Source: Spirochaetota bacterium (GTDB lineage: Bacteria > Spirochaetota > UBA4802 > UBA5550). From it: a stretch of 55,283 bases of DNA. A model generated the notes under the pieces. It was not told where the DNA came from and did no database searches. It saw nothing but the letters and a program-made list of their open reading frames with translations. This document shows, piece by piece, positions 8,230 to 17,287 of this stretch. The translations under genes and the position numbers were made by a program. Location of the stretch: positions 1 through 55,283 of the forward strand of contig JAFGJX010000042.1 in the NCBI GenBank assembly GCA_016928865.1, in the 5' to 3' direction. Position 1 is the stretch's first letter. Each line of letters begins with the position of its first letter.

Positions 8230-9930
8230 TCATTTTCTTTTCGTTCCCGGACGACCCAGCGCCTTCTTCTGTCTTTCCTTTTCGGCGCTATTCCTTTCAA
8301 CAAAAATCGTCTTGCCGTTGATTGGATTCCGCCCGGTGTAATACATAACCGTTGACAATGTTGAAGGAAGAGGCGTGAATATCTGTACCTGCTCCGGCTC
8401 GATATGAAACTCGTTCCGCATGAACCCGCGGAGATGCTTCATGTCGTCGAGAGTGCAGCCCGGATGCGCTGCGATGAGGTAATAGGTCAGAAACTGCCTT
8501 TTCCCCTGTTGCCTGTTCAATCGTACATAAAGATCACGGAACAAGAGCAGACTGTCAATTGAGGGTTTTCCCATGAGATCGAGAACGCGTTCCACGCAGT
8601 GCTCGGGCGCCACCTTCAGCTGGCCCGATACATGGTGGCGGACGATTTCCGAAAGATATTCCTCGCCAGCGTCTCGGTCGGCCATGACCAGATCATGACG
8701 TATCCCGGAAGCGACGAAAGCCTTCCTGATTCCCCGTATCTGTCGTATTTTGCGAAGGAGGCTTATCTGGCTCTTGTGCGAAACGCTCATGCTGCGGCAC
8801 ACGTAATCACCCAGACATTGCCGGTCAGGGCACGGCCCCTTGGCAGCCATAGTTCTACAAACCATGCCGTACATGTTCGCTGTCGGCCCGCCTATGTCGG
8901 CAATTATCCCCTTGAACCCCGGATGTTTGACAAAGCCTTTCGCTTCCCTGACAATCGATGCTTCGCTCCTCGAAATGATAAAACGGCCCTGGTGGACCGC
9001 AATGGAGCAGAAATTACAACCCCCGAAGCAACCCCGGTGAGTGGTAATGGAAAACTGTATCGTATCAAGCGCGCGGACGGCTCCCATACGTTTATAATAA
9101 GGATGGATGTCCCTTTCATATTCATATTCATATACGCGATCCAGTTCCTGCGATGTAAGCGGCGCAGCCGGCGGGTTATGGACAAGATACCGTCCGCCAT
9201 GTTTCTGCACCATGCCTTTGCTTCCGGATGATTCCCCGTTATCAAAAAACAGACGGCTCATCGCTGCAAATGCCCTCCTGTCACGGGCCGCATGTTCGTA
9301 AGATGGCAGCTCAATAAAGCCGGGCACAGGATCGCCAGCGATGTAACATATCCCCCGGATAGCGCGGTAGTCCCGGTTGTTTTTCAGGGTCTCGGCACAA
9401 TCCAGAACCGCACGCTCGCCCATGCCATATACCAGTATATCAGCCTTGGCGTCAAAAAGCAGTGACCGGCGAACCTTGTTGTCACGAAAGTCGTAGTGTG
9501 CAATACGGCGAAGACTTGCCTCTATGCCACCGATAACTATCGGCACCGTGTTCTTGAAGTGCTGGCGAATAAGGTTCGTGTATACAATAACCGCCCTGTC
9601 AGGTCTGCGGACATTTCTACCTCCCGGCGTGAGATCATCATCGGTCCTTTTTTTCCCGGTGGCTGTATAATTTGAGACAAGGGAATCCACAGATCCCGAG
9701 GTGACTCCCCAGAAAAGAGCCGGCTCACCGAGGCGAGCTATGTCCCGGCCATCACGGATATCAGGCTGGGCTATAATACCCACCCGGTATCCGGCATCCA
9801 TCAGGACATGGCCAATTACCGCAACTCCCATATAGGGGCTGTCGATATAGGTGTCTCCGGAAACCAGGATCACGTCCAAGCGGTCCCACCCGAGGGATTG
9901 CGCCTCTTCTTTTGTGGTGGGGATATACAA
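8230..9930 (-). CDS. YgiQ family radical SAM protein
   Basis: 566 residues, UPF0313/YgiQ family. The family N-terminus is present (PTTKEEAQSLGWDRLDVILVSGD), as is the PIVIGGIEASLRR segment. The radical SAM cluster motif is C301-x3-C305-x2-C308 in GCFGGCNFC. The C-terminal DUF3362-like segment ends around FTPLPSTLSTVMYYTGRNP. The reaction is not known for the family. The start is TTG at 9930, set by AGGAGA 8 bases upstream and by agreement with the family N-terminus. Downstream on the minus strand there are 123 bases to the ABC-F gene; upstream lies a repeat cluster. The gene carries an exact CCGATAACTATCGG at 9530. Confidence 0.92.
   Translation of the reverse strand: MYIPTTKEEAQSLGWDRLDVILVSGDTYIDSPYMGVAVIGHVLMDAGYRVGIIAQPDIRDGRDIARLGEPALFWGVTSGSVDSLVSNYTATGKKRTDDDLTPGGRNVRRPDRAVIVYTNLIRQHFKNTVPIVIGGIEASLRRIAHYDFRDNKVRRSLLFDAKADILVYGMGERAVLDCAETLKNNRDYRAIRGICYIAGDPVPGFIELPSYEHAARDRRAFAAMSRLFFDNGESSGSKGMVQKHGGRYLVHNPPAAPLTSQELDRVYEYEYERDIHPYYKRMGAVRALDTIQFSITTHRGCFGGCNFCSIAVHQGRFIISRSEASIVREAKGFVKHPGFKGIIADIGGPTANMYGMVCRTMAAKGPCPDRQCLGDYVCRSMSVSHKSQISLLRKIRQIRGIRKAFVASGIRHDLVMADRDAGEEYLSEIVRHHVSGQLKVAPEHCVERVLDLMGKPSIDSLLLFRDLYVRLNRQQGKRQFLTYYLIAAHPGCTLDDMKHLRGFMRNEFHIEPEQVQIFTPLPSTLSTVMYYTGRNPINGKTIFVERNSAEKERQKKALGRPGTKRK
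9530..9543 (+). repeat. CCGATAACTATCGG palindrome inside ygiQ
   Basis: Exact 14-base copy. Read on the gene strand it encodes P-I-V-I-G in a conserved YgiQ segment, so this copy is compatible with normal coding. Confidence 0.75.
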
Positions 9931-9967
9931 ATTGATATTCTCCTCATTTGTTAATCAGTAAAAATCC

Positions 9968-10034
9968 GGGGTCAGAGTAAAATATCTACCGATAACTATC
10001 TATACCATTACCCCCCCCGGGGGTCAGAGTAAAC
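9968..10034 (+). repeat. composite repeat: GGGGTCAGAGTAAA / CCGATAACTATC / GGGGGTCAGAGTAAA
   Basis: Between ygiQ and the enoyl-CoA hydratase gene. GGGGTCAGAGTAAA at 9968-9981, CCGATAACTATC at 9989-10000 and GGGGGTCAGAGTAAAC at 10019-10034 stand in the same order as at 28374-28458. The two GGGGTCAGAGTAAA copies are direct, about 52 bases apart. A run of C then G at 10011-10023 is also present. Confidence 0.75.
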
Positions 10035-10040
10035 ACTAAC

Positions 10041-10883
10041 TTAATCAATATCAGGGAAAACCGGCTTCTTTTTGGACAGAAAAGCTGATATCCCATGAAC
10101 ACATTCTCCGGACGCAATCAGATCCGAAGCTATTGACGTTTCATGTTTCAGGGCTTCAGCCAGAGGCATATCTGTCGAACGCCGGATCACTTCCAGTGCT
10201 GCCCGAACGGCACGCGGGCCATTCTCCGATATAGCTTCCGCCATTGACAGTGAATCTTCCAGAACCTTTCCAGGCCTGCTCACGAGGTTCACCAGCCCCA
10301 GTTTAAAAGCCTCCCCGGCGCCGACCTTTCGTGCCGTTAATATGAGTTCCGCGGCGACTGACTTCCCGGCAAGGCGGGTCAGAGCAACCCCGCCGCCCCA
10401 GTCAGGCATCAGGCCCAGCCGTGTTTCCGAGAAGCAGATGACCGCCTCAGGATCCATGACCCTCATATCACATCGCACAGCCAGTTCCGCTCCGCCTCCG
10501 TAAGCAAGACCGTTGATTGCGGCTATCACCGGAACCGGCAGCGTCACCAGGCTGTCAACGGTCTGACGGATATATTGCAACAATTTCTCCACGGGCCCCC
10601 GGGCATGATCCCGGACAGCTTCCATCAGGCTTGATACCTGGGGGTTTGCCGGGTTAACGTCGAATCCGGCGCTGAATGCCCGGTCGCCGGCGCCGGTCAG
10701 CACAATAACGCGGGGCAATCTTTTTCTGAGCTGTTCCACTGCCGACTCAAGACCGGTCCACATGTTCAGATCAAAGGCGTTTCTTTTATCAGGCCTGTTC
10801 AGCAGAACGACAGCACAGTTGCCCTGATATTCAAGAAGCACGGAGTCGCCGGTATCGACGTTATTTTTGTCATGAACGGACAT
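10041..10883 (-). CDS. enoyl-CoA hydratase/isomerase (crotonase) family protein
   Basis: 280 residues from the ATG at 10883 (MSVHDKNN). A TTG 4 codons upstream is the only alternative. Crotonase fold: NRPDKRNAFDLNMW near the N-terminus, AFSAGFDV as the first oxyanion-hole segment, and AINGLAYGGGAELAVRCDMRV as the second. The segment FSETRLGLMPDWGG includes a catalytic-position Glu. This supports a CoA-thioester hydratase or isomerase; the substrate is not evident. It overlaps the end of the nitroreductase gene by 14 bases, so the two are probably co-transcribed with translational coupling. After the stop lies the 9968-10034 repeat cluster. Confidence 0.88.
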   Translation of the reverse strand: MSVHDKNNVDTGDSVLLEYQGNCAVVLLNRPDKRNAFDLNMWTGLESAVEQLRKRLPRVIVLTGAGDRAFSAGFDVNPANPQVSSLMEAVRDHARGPVEKLLQYIRQTVDSLVTLPVPVIAAINGLAYGGGAELAVRCDMRVMDPEAVICFSETRLGLMPDWGGGVALTRLAGKSVAAELILTARKVGAGEAFKLGLVNLVSRPGKVLEDSLSMAEAISENGPRAVRAALEVIRRSTDMPLAEALKHETSIASDLIASGECVHGISAFLSKKKPVFPDID

Positions 10884-11433
10884 ATTTCTCGCCAAATTTA
10901 TTCAGATGTGTAAAATCAATAATATTTTTGCGGGGCGGGCCCTGCCTGTCCGGTACCGCCGGCCTGCCAACCGGGATCACGGCAACCGCCTCATATCCCT
11001 CCGGCACCGAAAGCGCCTCCTTAAGAGCCCGGTGATCAAGAAGACCCACGATGACCGTACCGAGGCCAAGGTCATGGGCGCGGAGACAGAGGTTCTGCAC
11101 AGCTATGCCCAGATCGAACATAAACCAATCTGAAAAGATAGTTACGTTTTTTCCTTCATATGCGCCGGAAACCCCCGTTTTGGCGCATCCAACAATCACT
11201 ACCGAAGCCGCCTGCGTGCACTTCGTTGCCGGATTACTCTTTGCATATGTCGCCGCGATTTTCTCTATAACCTGCCGCTCCCTGATGACAATGAATTCCC
11301 AGGCCTGCGTATTTGACCAGGACGGCGCCCAGCGGGCCGCCTCGAGAAGCTGCTCAATCTCATCATCGGTAACACGGTAATCGGTGAATCTCCGCACGCT
11401 CCTGCGTTTAAGTATCGCTTCCACTAATTCCAT
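10870..11433 (-). CDS. nitroreductase family FMN oxidoreductase
   Basis: 187 residues from the ATG at 11433, placed 6 bases after GGAGG; earlier in-frame starts lack a ribosome site and add a non-family tail. Nitroreductase signatures: MELVEAILKRRSVRRF (phosphate-binding Arg pair), LLEAARWAPSWSNTQAWEF, and the C-terminal GLGTVIVGLLDH ... VPEGYEAVAVIPVGRPA. These flavoproteins reduce varied electron acceptors with NAD(P)H. It is the first gene of a two-gene unit with the crotonase and divergent from the MFS transporter. Confidence 0.87.
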   Translation of the reverse strand: MELVEAILKRRSVRRFTDYRVTDDEIEQLLEAARWAPSWSNTQAWEFIVIRERQVIEKIAATYAKSNPATKCTQAASVVIVGCAKTGVSGAYEGKNVTIFSDWFMFDLGIAVQNLCLRAHDLGLGTVIVGLLDHRALKEALSVPEGYEAVAVIPVGRPAVPDRQGPPRKNIIDFTHLNKFGEKYVRS

Positions 11434-11582
11434 ACTCATCCTCCATCCGGGCATTCCGCCATTTGATCTTGTTATCAACATTGCCATGATTCCTATCACC
11501 ACGGCAATACATTTTCATGCGCTTTTCATTATTGTGCAATGAAAAATTCTTGCCATCTGCGGCCTGCCGATATGGTTAAGCC

Positions 11583-12782
11583 ATGCGCCGATATACCAGA
11601 TTATTCTATCTCCTTGCCCTGTCGAATTTCCTGTTTTTCCTGGGAAACTCGCTCTATATTCTCCTGCCGGTCTTTCTCAAAAACATGGGCGCATCAGAAT
11701 CCTATATTGGATTCATGAACAACATCGATAAGATATTTACCATCATAACAGCGGTAGGCATCGGCTCAATCATGCACGGGAGGGACCGGATACGCTTGCT
11801 GCGAACGGGCTACATGATCCTGGTCGTTGCGTATGCAGCATATCTCACGGTGACGTCCCTAACCTGGTCGATCATTCTGATTCGGGTGATGCACGGTATC
11901 GGCTTTTCGGTGGCGATGATCATGGGCACCTCTATCATCTTCGACATCGTGCCGATTGAGGATGCAGCCGAGGCCATTGGGATATATGGCATCACCGGCG
12001 CCCTGAGCAACGCTCTGAGCCCTTTTTTTGGCGAAATGCTCCTGTCCCGGGGTCACTCACATTATCTGATATTCGCACTCTCGGTGCTCCTGGTATCAAC
12101 AAGCCTTGCTATAACCTTTATCATGTCCCGGGGGGAGCGCCCCGGGCCCGCGCCTGACGAACCGGCACGGAGCGGATCACTCCGTTTGCTGTTAGAGCCC
12201 CGGTATCTCCTTATGACGCTTGCAAGCATCATTTTCGGCGGCAGCTTTGGGGTCATCATCACCTACCTTCCCAACTTTATCAGGACAGCCACCAGCTTCA
12301 GGTTCTCATATTTTTTCATCATATATATCTGTGTTCTCATAATCATCCGCTTTACGTTCCTCAAAATCGTCACCCGGATAAACCGCAACAATCTTCTCAT
12401 TGCTGTTTTCGCCAACGGCGCGCTTATGTATCTGCTTTTCAACTCCCTCAATTCTCTGCCAGTGCTGATACTGACCGGCATCATGTATGGCGTCACCCAC
12501 GGCATTCTCTTCCCGGTACTCAATACTACCGTGGTCAGCCTGGTACACATGCATGACCGCGGCAGGGCAAACGCGCTGTTCATAGCCTCTTTCAACGGCG
12601 GCATGATGTCATTCGCGTTCGCGCTTGGTTTTCTCATCGACCGCTTCCATACCTATCTCGTGGCATTCAACGTGTGCGCTGTAATGTTCCTGCTCGCGAT
12701 TGGACTTATGATTATCATGAAGGTCAAATACTCAAAACCGCAAATCAAAATAGACCCGGAATTAAGCATCGAAGTTGAATAG
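11583..12782 (+). CDS. MFS transporter
   Basis: 399 residues with about 12 hydrophobic segments, starting LFYLLALSNFLFFLGNSLYI. The inter-helix 2-3 loop carries a degenerate MFS motif (GIGSIMHGRDRIRLLRTG). Helix 4-5 has HGIGFSVAMIMGTSIIFDIVP, and the second half mirrors this with ITGIMYGVTHGILFPVLNT and HDRGRANALF. It is an inner-membrane major facilitator protein; the substrate cannot be assigned. The central loop between helices 6 and 7 (RGERPGPAPDEPARSG) is hydrophilic. The start is weakly supported because there is no strong ribosome site. Confidence 0.85.
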   Translation: MRRYTRLFYLLALSNFLFFLGNSLYILLPVFLKNMGASESYIGFMNNIDKIFTIITAVGIGSIMHGRDRIRLLRTGYMILVVAYAAYLTVTSLTWSIILIRVMHGIGFSVAMIMGTSIIFDIVPIEDAAEAIGIYGITGALSNALSPFFGEMLLSRGHSHYLIFALSVLLVSTSLAITFIMSRGERPGPAPDEPARSGSLRLLLEPRYLLMTLASIIFGGSFGVIITYLPNFIRTATSFRFSYFFIIYICVLIIIRFTFLKIVTRINRNNLLIAVFANGALMYLLFNSLNSLPVLILTGIMYGVTHGILFPVLNTTVVSLVHMHDRGRANALFIASFNGGMMSFAFALGFLIDRFHTYLVAFNVCAVMFLLAIGLMIIMKVKYSKPQIKIDPELSIEVE

Positions 12783-12803
12783 GAGATAAAAAACTTCAAT
12801 TAT

Positions 12804-12900
12804 TGCTCTGACCGCTGATAATTTTTACTCTGACCCCGATTTTATCTCTCAATTTCTTGCTCCTAACCCTGTATATAAGTATGTTTACTCTGACCCCGGG
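12804..12900 (-). repeat. paired GGGGTCAGAGTAAA repeats after the MFS gene
   Basis: On the plus strand, TTTTTACTCTGACCCC (12822-12837) and GTTTACTCTGACCCCGGG (12883-12900) are direct copies 61 bases apart. A third, partial unit TTGCTCTGACC starts at 12804. The orientation is opposite to the 9968 and 28397 clusters. Confidence 0.75.
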
Positions 12901-13002
12901 CCCCCAGGCCCCAAATCCATAAAAGTTCTAATGTTATGTCGCTTTATTGCCGATAGATTCATTGTTACTATATTACTATCCTCGCTATGAAAGGATAACT
13001 AT

Positions 13003-13491
13003 ATGACCAGGTTGATGGTATCATTGTTAACTGCATCCCTTCTCATCACGGCATCCGCCCTCCATGCAGCGGACATGGCCGGGGATACAAGGAGCATGGA
13101 AGTGCTCGCGGACGACCTGAAGTTTCAGAACGGCGTTGGATTGTTTAAATTAAGGATGTATGACAAAGCCCTTGAGACATTCAATGAATATCTCGAAATT
13201 TACTATAACGGGACGCACCGTCATGAGGCATACCGCAATATCGCGGAGATATACTTTAATAGAATGGAATACCTCAAGGCGATAGAACATTACCGTGCCC
13301 TGTATGAAGAATTCAGCAACACTGAAAGCGGTATTGAGGCATATTACAATATCGGAATCTGTAATATAAAAATGGGATACGACCAAAGGGCGGCCGAAAT
13401 ATTCACCGAGATAATTGAACGTCACCATGATTCCGCCTACCGCATGCAGGCCGAGCTGCAACTGGACGTGCTTAAAATTCTTCATGAATGA
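13003..13491 (+). CDS. exported TPR-repeat protein
   Basis: 162 residues: signal peptide (MVSLLTASLLITASALHAAD), then three to four TPR-like helix pairs (VGLFKLRMYDKALETFNEYL; YRNIAEIYFNRMEYLKAIEHY; AYYNIGICNIKMGYDQRAAEIF). It resembles the TPR part of YbgF/BamD-like periplasmic proteins, but no family can be fixed. AAAGGA stands 8 bases before the ATG. It precedes the EF-G gene by about 180 bases with its own leader, so it is probably a separate unit. A second, longer TPR protein of similar style is at 16370-17287. Confidence 0.75.
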   Translation: MTRLMVSLLTASLLITASALHAADMAGDTRSMEVLADDLKFQNGVGLFKLRMYDKALETFNEYLEIYYNGTHRHEAYRNIAEIYFNRMEYLKAIEHYRALYEEFSNTESGIEAYYNIGICNIKMGYDQRAAEIFTEIIERHHDSAYRMQAELQLDVLKILHE

Positions 13492-13530
13492 CCGGGTTCT
13501 GCCGCAATTATAAAAAATTCGATAATTCTA

Positions 13531-13558
13531 TTGACAAAAATCGGCCCCAATAGAATAT
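13531..13558 (+). promoter_or_regulatory. possible sigma70-type promoter for the EF-G gene
   Basis: TTGACA at 13531-13536 is followed after 16 bases by GAATAT at 13553-13558. The -35 box is perfect and the -10 box poor. It lies about 110 bases before the EF-G start. Confidence 0.35.
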
Positions 13559-13605
13559 GCCCTTTATTTTAAAAAAGTGGAGCACAACAGACGCATAAAC
13601 TGATG

Positions 13606-13627
13606 GAGGCGGCCCTGATGCCGCCTC
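13606..13627 (+). other. leader hairpin upstream of the EF-G gene
   Basis: Perfect 8-base stem GAGGCGGC/GCCGCCTC with loop CCTGAT, then TGTTTAG. It sits 42 bases before the EF-G start, downstream of the candidate promoter. It could be an attenuator or simply a structured leader; the T-run is too short for a clear terminator. Confidence 0.4.
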
Positions 13628-13669
13628 TGTTTAGCTATAGAGCATTACACTGAATATCGAGGGAATAGC

Positions 13670-15748
13670 ATGCCATTACAGAAATTTCGAAACATTGGAA
13701 TCGCCGCTCATATAGACGCAGGCAAGACGACAGTAACAGAACGCATATTGTTCTTTACCGGTACCACCCGGAAGCTGGGCGAGGTGCATGACGGCCAGGC
13801 CACCATGGACTTCATGAAGCAGGAGCAGGAGCGGGGCATCACCATTGCCTCCGCCGCCATTACCAGCTCATGGAACGATCACACGATTAACATCATAGAC
13901 ACGCCGGGCCATGTCGACTTTACTGTCGAGGTCGAGCGCTCCCTGCGGGTTATCGACGGCATGGTAGCAGTCTTCTGCGCGGTCTCCGGCGTGGAGCCGC
14001 AGAGCGAAACCGTGTGGAACCAGGCCGACCGTTATCGCGTCCCCCGCATCGCATTCGTCAACAAGATGGACCGCGTGGGCGCGGACTTCGCCGAAGTTGT
14101 CAAGCAAATGGACAAGTATCTTGACGCAAACCCGGTTCCGTTTCAGGTGCCGATAGGCAGTGAGGACAACTTCCAGGGAAGTATCGACATCATTCGGGGA
14201 AAAGCGGTATACATCAAGGACATGGAGCTTTCAGTCGAGGAGATTCCAGATTCGCTTAAAGCGGCAGCAAATGACGCGCGCGGTTTCCTCATTGAAAAGC
14301 TTGCCGATTTCAATGAAGAGATAATGGAACTCTATCTCGATGGCAAGGATGTCCCCGTGGAACTTCTGAAACAGTCGGCCCGGGAGGCAACCATTAAGAT
14401 GAACATCACCCCGGTATTCTGCGGCTCGGCCTACAAGAACAAAGGCGTGCGCCTTCTTCTGGACGCGGTGGTTGACTACCTCCCTTCGCCGGTGGACGTT
14501 GGCGCCGTTGTGGGCATCGACATCAACGATCCTGACAAGTCACACACACGCCATCCCTCGGCAAAGGACCCTTTCGCCGCGCTCGCATTCAAGCTGATCC
14601 ATGATCCTTACGTGGGCCAGCAGACCTTCATCCGCGTCTATTCGGGCGAGCTGAGGAGCGGCATGCAGGTGCTGAACAGCACCAAGTCGAAGACCGAGCG
14701 CATCGGCCGCATTCTCAGAATCCACGCCAAGGAGCGCGAAGAAGTTGAATCGGCGGGTCCCGGCGACATCGTCGCGCTCATCGGCATGAAATTCACCAAG
14801 ACGGGCGACACCCTGTGCGATTCTGACCACCCGCTCTTTCTAGAGTCGATATTCATCCCTCCGGCGGTCATCGAGATGAAGATAACCCCTCCTTCGAAAA
14901 AAGAAGAGGAGAAGCTCGGCGTGGCGCTGCGAAAGCTTGCCATGGAAGATCCCTCGTTCTCGGTACGCTTTAACGATGAAACAAACGAAACGATCATTGC
15001 GGGCATGGGAGAGCTCCATCTGGAAATCATCATTGACCGCCTGAAGACGGAATTCGGCGCGATCGCCGAGGTCGGAGCGCCTTCCGTGGCCTTCAGAGAG
15101 ACCATCACCCGCGAGGTGGAGAGCAACTACAAGCATTCGAAGCAGACCGGCGGGCGGGGCCAGTACGCCCATACCGTGATCAGGCTTGAGCCCAACGACG
15201 GAAAGGGCTTCGAATTCGAGGACCATATCAAGGGAGGCGCGATTCCCCAGGAGTACATACCATCGGTCAGGAAGGGCATCGAGGCGTCCATGGATGAGGG
15301 AATACTCGCTGGCTTCCCGGTCGTGGACGTCAAGGCAGTGCTGCTCGACGGCACGTTCCATGATGTCGACTCCTCCGACATGGCCTTCAGGACCTGCGCC
15401 GCCATATGTTTCAAGGAGGGATTTCTCAAGGCAGGCCCGATTCTCCTTGAGCCGATGATGAAGATAGAAGTCAACACCCCGGACGATTATATCGGGGATG
15501 TCGTGGGCGACCTGAACAAGCGCCGCGGCAAAATAGAATCGATGCGCCGTTACCGGAAAGGCTCGCAGAAGGTTATCGGATTCGTTCCCCTCATGGAAAT
15601 GTTCGGCTACGCGACCCAGCTCAGGAACATTTCCAGCGGCCGGGCCAACTATTCGATGGAATTCTTCAAGTACGTCCCGGTCAACAAGGAGATACAGGAA
15701 AAGGTACTGAAGCAGTTGCAGGAAAAAAAGAAGGACAAGGCGAGTTAA
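13670..15748 (+). CDS. fusA: translation elongation factor G
   Basis: 692 residues, full-length EF-G. G domain: G1 [10 protein letters not shown]2 ERGITI, G3 [17 protein letters not shown]4 NKMDR, and the G' region. Then domain II, the [15 protein letters not shown] / [14 protein letters not shown] domain III hallmark, domain IV ([17 protein letters not shown] and [12 protein letters not shown]) and domain V (GKIESMRRY to MFGYATQLR). EF-G catalyses GTP-driven translocation on the ribosome. The ATG has GAGGGAA upstream. The gene stands alone with its own leader, not in a str operon, so it may be one of two EF-G copies, as is common in spirochaetes; which paralog cannot be told here. Confidence 0.95.
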   Translation: MPLQKFRNIGIAAHIDAGKTTVTERILFFTGTTRKLGEVHDGQATMDFMKQEQERGITIASAAITSSWNDHTINIIDTPGHVDFTVEVERSLRVIDGMVAVFCAVSGVEPQSETVWNQADRYRVPRIAFVNKMDRVGADFAEVVKQMDKYLDANPVPFQVPIGSEDNFQGSIDIIRGKAVYIKDMELSVEEIPDSLKAAANDARGFLIEKLADFNEEIMELYLDGKDVPVELLKQSAREATIKMNITPVFCGSAYKNKGVRLLLDAVVDYLPSPVDVGAVVGIDINDPDKSHTRHPSAKDPFAALAFKLIHDPYVGQQTFIRVYSGELRSGMQVLNSTKSKTERIGRILRIHAKEREEVESAGPGDIVALIGMKFTKTGDTLCDSDHPLFLESIFIPPAVIEMKITPPSKKEEEKLGVALRKLAMEDPSFSVRFNDETNETIIAGMGELHLEIIIDRLKTEFGAIAEVGAPSVAFRETITREVESNYKHSKQTGGRGQYAHTVIRLEPNDGKGFEFEDHIKGGAIPQEYIPSVRKGIEASMDEGILAGFPVVDVKAVLLDGTFHDVDSSDMAFRTCAAICFKEGFLKAGPILLEPMMKIEVNTPDDYIGDVVGDLNKRRGKIESMRRYRKGSQKVIGFVPLMEMFGYATQLRNISSGRANYSMEFFKYVPVNKEIQEKVLKQLQEKKKDKAS

Positions 15749-15783
15749 AGCCGGGTAGCGGTTCTATCAAGCCCCCTCCGGGG

Positions 15784-15819
15784 GCCAACGCATTCGGCAC
15801 ATCCTGTGCCGGCGTTGGC
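15784..15819 (-). repeat. nested hairpin with AGGAT loop (related to 35263-35298)
   Basis: Outer 8-base stem GCCAACGC/GCGTTGGC enclosing GGCAC-ATCCT-GTGCC; on the minus strand the inner loop reads AGGAT. The hairpin at 35263-35298 has the same plan with outer stem GCCGACGC/GCGTCGGC, that is, a compensated A-T to G-C change at one pair. Confidence 0.6.
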
Positions 15820-15870
15820 ATCAACCTCATCCTGAGAACGAGTTTTGGGGAGCATATTGAAACATCGGTT

Positions 15871-15900
15871 CGGGCGCTGCAAGGCGCCCGAATTTTATTT
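15871..15900 (+). terminator. intrinsic terminator-like hairpin after the EF-G gene
   Basis: CGGGCGC/GCGCCCG stem with a 6-base loop, followed by AATTTTATTT on the plus strand, directly against the end of the convergent DtxR-family gene. It lies 122 bases beyond the EF-G stop, so read-through must cross the 15784 hairpin first. Confidence 0.55.
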
Positions 15901-16359
15901 AAGGGCCTTTTTCAGGCGCGCCACCCATTCGCTCCCCGCTGATTCCTCCGCCTTGTAGAAATCAAGGAACTTGTGAATTTTGGCACAGGTATAGGGCTGA
16001 AGGTCGTGCTCCACCCTGCAGGCCTCACCTTCAGCGTTGACGCTGTCGACCTGTAGCACGTTCGCGAAGAAGTCAATCAGGCAATTATGACGCTTCAGCA
16101 CGCGGTCCGCCAGTTCGTTCCCGCGCTCGGTCAGCTCCACATAGCCATACTTTTCATAATCGATGAGCTCCATCTCCTTGAGCCGCGCCAGGGCAGCCGA
16201 AACGCTGGGCATCTTGATGTTCAGCTTCCGGGCGATGTCCTTGACGCGCACAACCTTGTTGGTGGCAGAAAGCATGAAAATCGCCTCCACGTAGTCTTCC
16301 ATGTGGGGAGTAAGGCCGGTATCCCGGTAGCTGTATTTCGCTTTAGCCTGGTCGTTCAT
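15895..16359 (-). CDS. DtxR/MntR-family metal-dependent transcription regulator
   Basis: 154 residues. The N-terminal winged helix includes THMEDYVEAIFMLSATNKVVRVKDIARKLN and MPSVSAALARLKEMELI. The dimerisation/metal domain carries RHNCLIDFFANVLQV and EACRVEHDL, giving the usual metal ligands (Glu/Asp in the first helix, His, then Glu-x2-Glu-His type positions). There is no SH3-like third domain, so the length fits MntR rather than DtxR/IdeR. It probably senses Mn or Fe and represses transport genes; none is adjacent. It is the last gene of a minus-strand run, 10 bases after the TPR gene, so it is likely co-transcribed with envelope genes, which is unusual for such a regulator. Confidence 0.85.
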   Translation of the reverse strand: MNDQAKAKYSYRDTGLTPHMEDYVEAIFMLSATNKVVRVKDIARKLNIKMPSVSAALARLKEMELIDYEKYGYVELTERGNELADRVLKRHNCLIDFFANVLQVDSVNAEGEACRVEHDLQPYTCAKIHKFLDFYKAEESAGSEWVARLKKALK

Positions 16360-16369
16360 GCCCGGGCCG

Positions 16370-17287
16370 TCACTTTTCCATCCGGAAATACGTCTTTTCT
16401 ACCCGCAGAAGGTCTTCCTCCACCCTTTTTTTCAGCGGCGACGAGCCGAAACGGTCATCGCTCTCCCCCTTGTTCAGAAACTGCCGATAGATGCGCCGCG
16501 CTATCTCCACGTCTTTCAACTGCGGGTCTTTCTCGTATATCTTCCCCATCAGGTAATAGGCATCGTCCACCGTTGCGCGGTCCTTGTAGTACTTGATGAT
16601 ACGCACAGCGGAATCAAGCGCCTGCGTTCCCTTCCGCTGTTCCAGGTAGAGCATGCCCGCGTTGAGAAGCGCCTTGTCGGCCAGCTCATGGGAGGGAAAC
16701 TGCGCCTGCACCTTCTGGTAGTATTCGATCGACGCGATCCGGTCGCCCTTCATCTGGCTGCTTTCGCCGGAATAAAATATCGCCGCCGGGTAATCCCCCG
16801 ATTCGGCGCTGACCGCCGCAAACTCCCTGATTGCGTCATCATAGCGGTACTGCTTCATGTATATCTTACCCATCCAAAAACGGGCGCTGTCTCTGTACAT
16901 GCCCGAGGGAAACTTTGCGGAAAGATCCTGGAACTTGCGGAGCGAATGGTCATACAGGCCGTTATTATAAAAATCGATGCCGGTTTTCAGGAGGAGCTGC
17001 TCCTCGCCGGTGACGCGCGGGGCTGATTCCTCGGATTCCCTGCTCTCCTTCGGTCGTGGCGGGACAATGATCGCGGGAGCCGCCTTTTTATCTCCAGGAG
17101 GCGGAGGTGAAACCGCCCCAGGAGCATCGGGCACCTTTTCCAGAGACGCCGTGCCCTTTATCTGATCTGCGGTCTTTTCTTCAGGACCCGCATCCAGGAT
17201 GGCATTGATGATCTCCTCGGTCCGCGGCTGGTCCTCAGCAAGCGCTGGAACGGCAAGCATCAGAATGATTACGAGTAGTGATTTCAA
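16370..17287 (-). CDS. exported TPR protein, YbgF/CpoB-like
   Basis: 305 residues from a TTG that overlaps the stop of the upstream gene (TTGA). Signal peptide LLVIILMLAVPALAED, then a Pro/Ala/Lys-rich linker (about 35-95), then four to five TPR units (DFYNNGLYDHSLRKFQDLSA; FWMGKIYMKQYRYDDAIREF; AIFYSGESSQMKGDRIASIEYY; LLNAGMLYLEQRKGTQALDS). Such periplasmic TPR proteins act as scaffolds near Tol-Pal or outer-membrane assembly complexes. No Tol genes are visible, so the role is inferred only. It is translationally coupled to the 17284-18102 gene. Confidence 0.75.
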   Translation of the reverse strand: MKSLLVIILMLAVPALAEDQPRTEEIINAILDAGPEEKTADQIKGTASLEKVPDAPGAVSPPPPGDKKAAPAIIVPPRPKESRESEESAPRVTGEEQLLLKTGIDFYNNGLYDHSLRKFQDLSAKFPSGMYRDSARFWMGKIYMKQYRYDDAIREFAAVSAESGDYPAAIFYSGESSQMKGDRIASIEYYQKVQAQFPSHELADKALLNAGMLYLEQRKGTQALDSAVRIIKYYKDRATVDDAYYLMGKIYEKDPQLKDVEIARRIYRQFLNKGESDDRFGSSPLKKRVEEDLLRVEKTYFRMEK

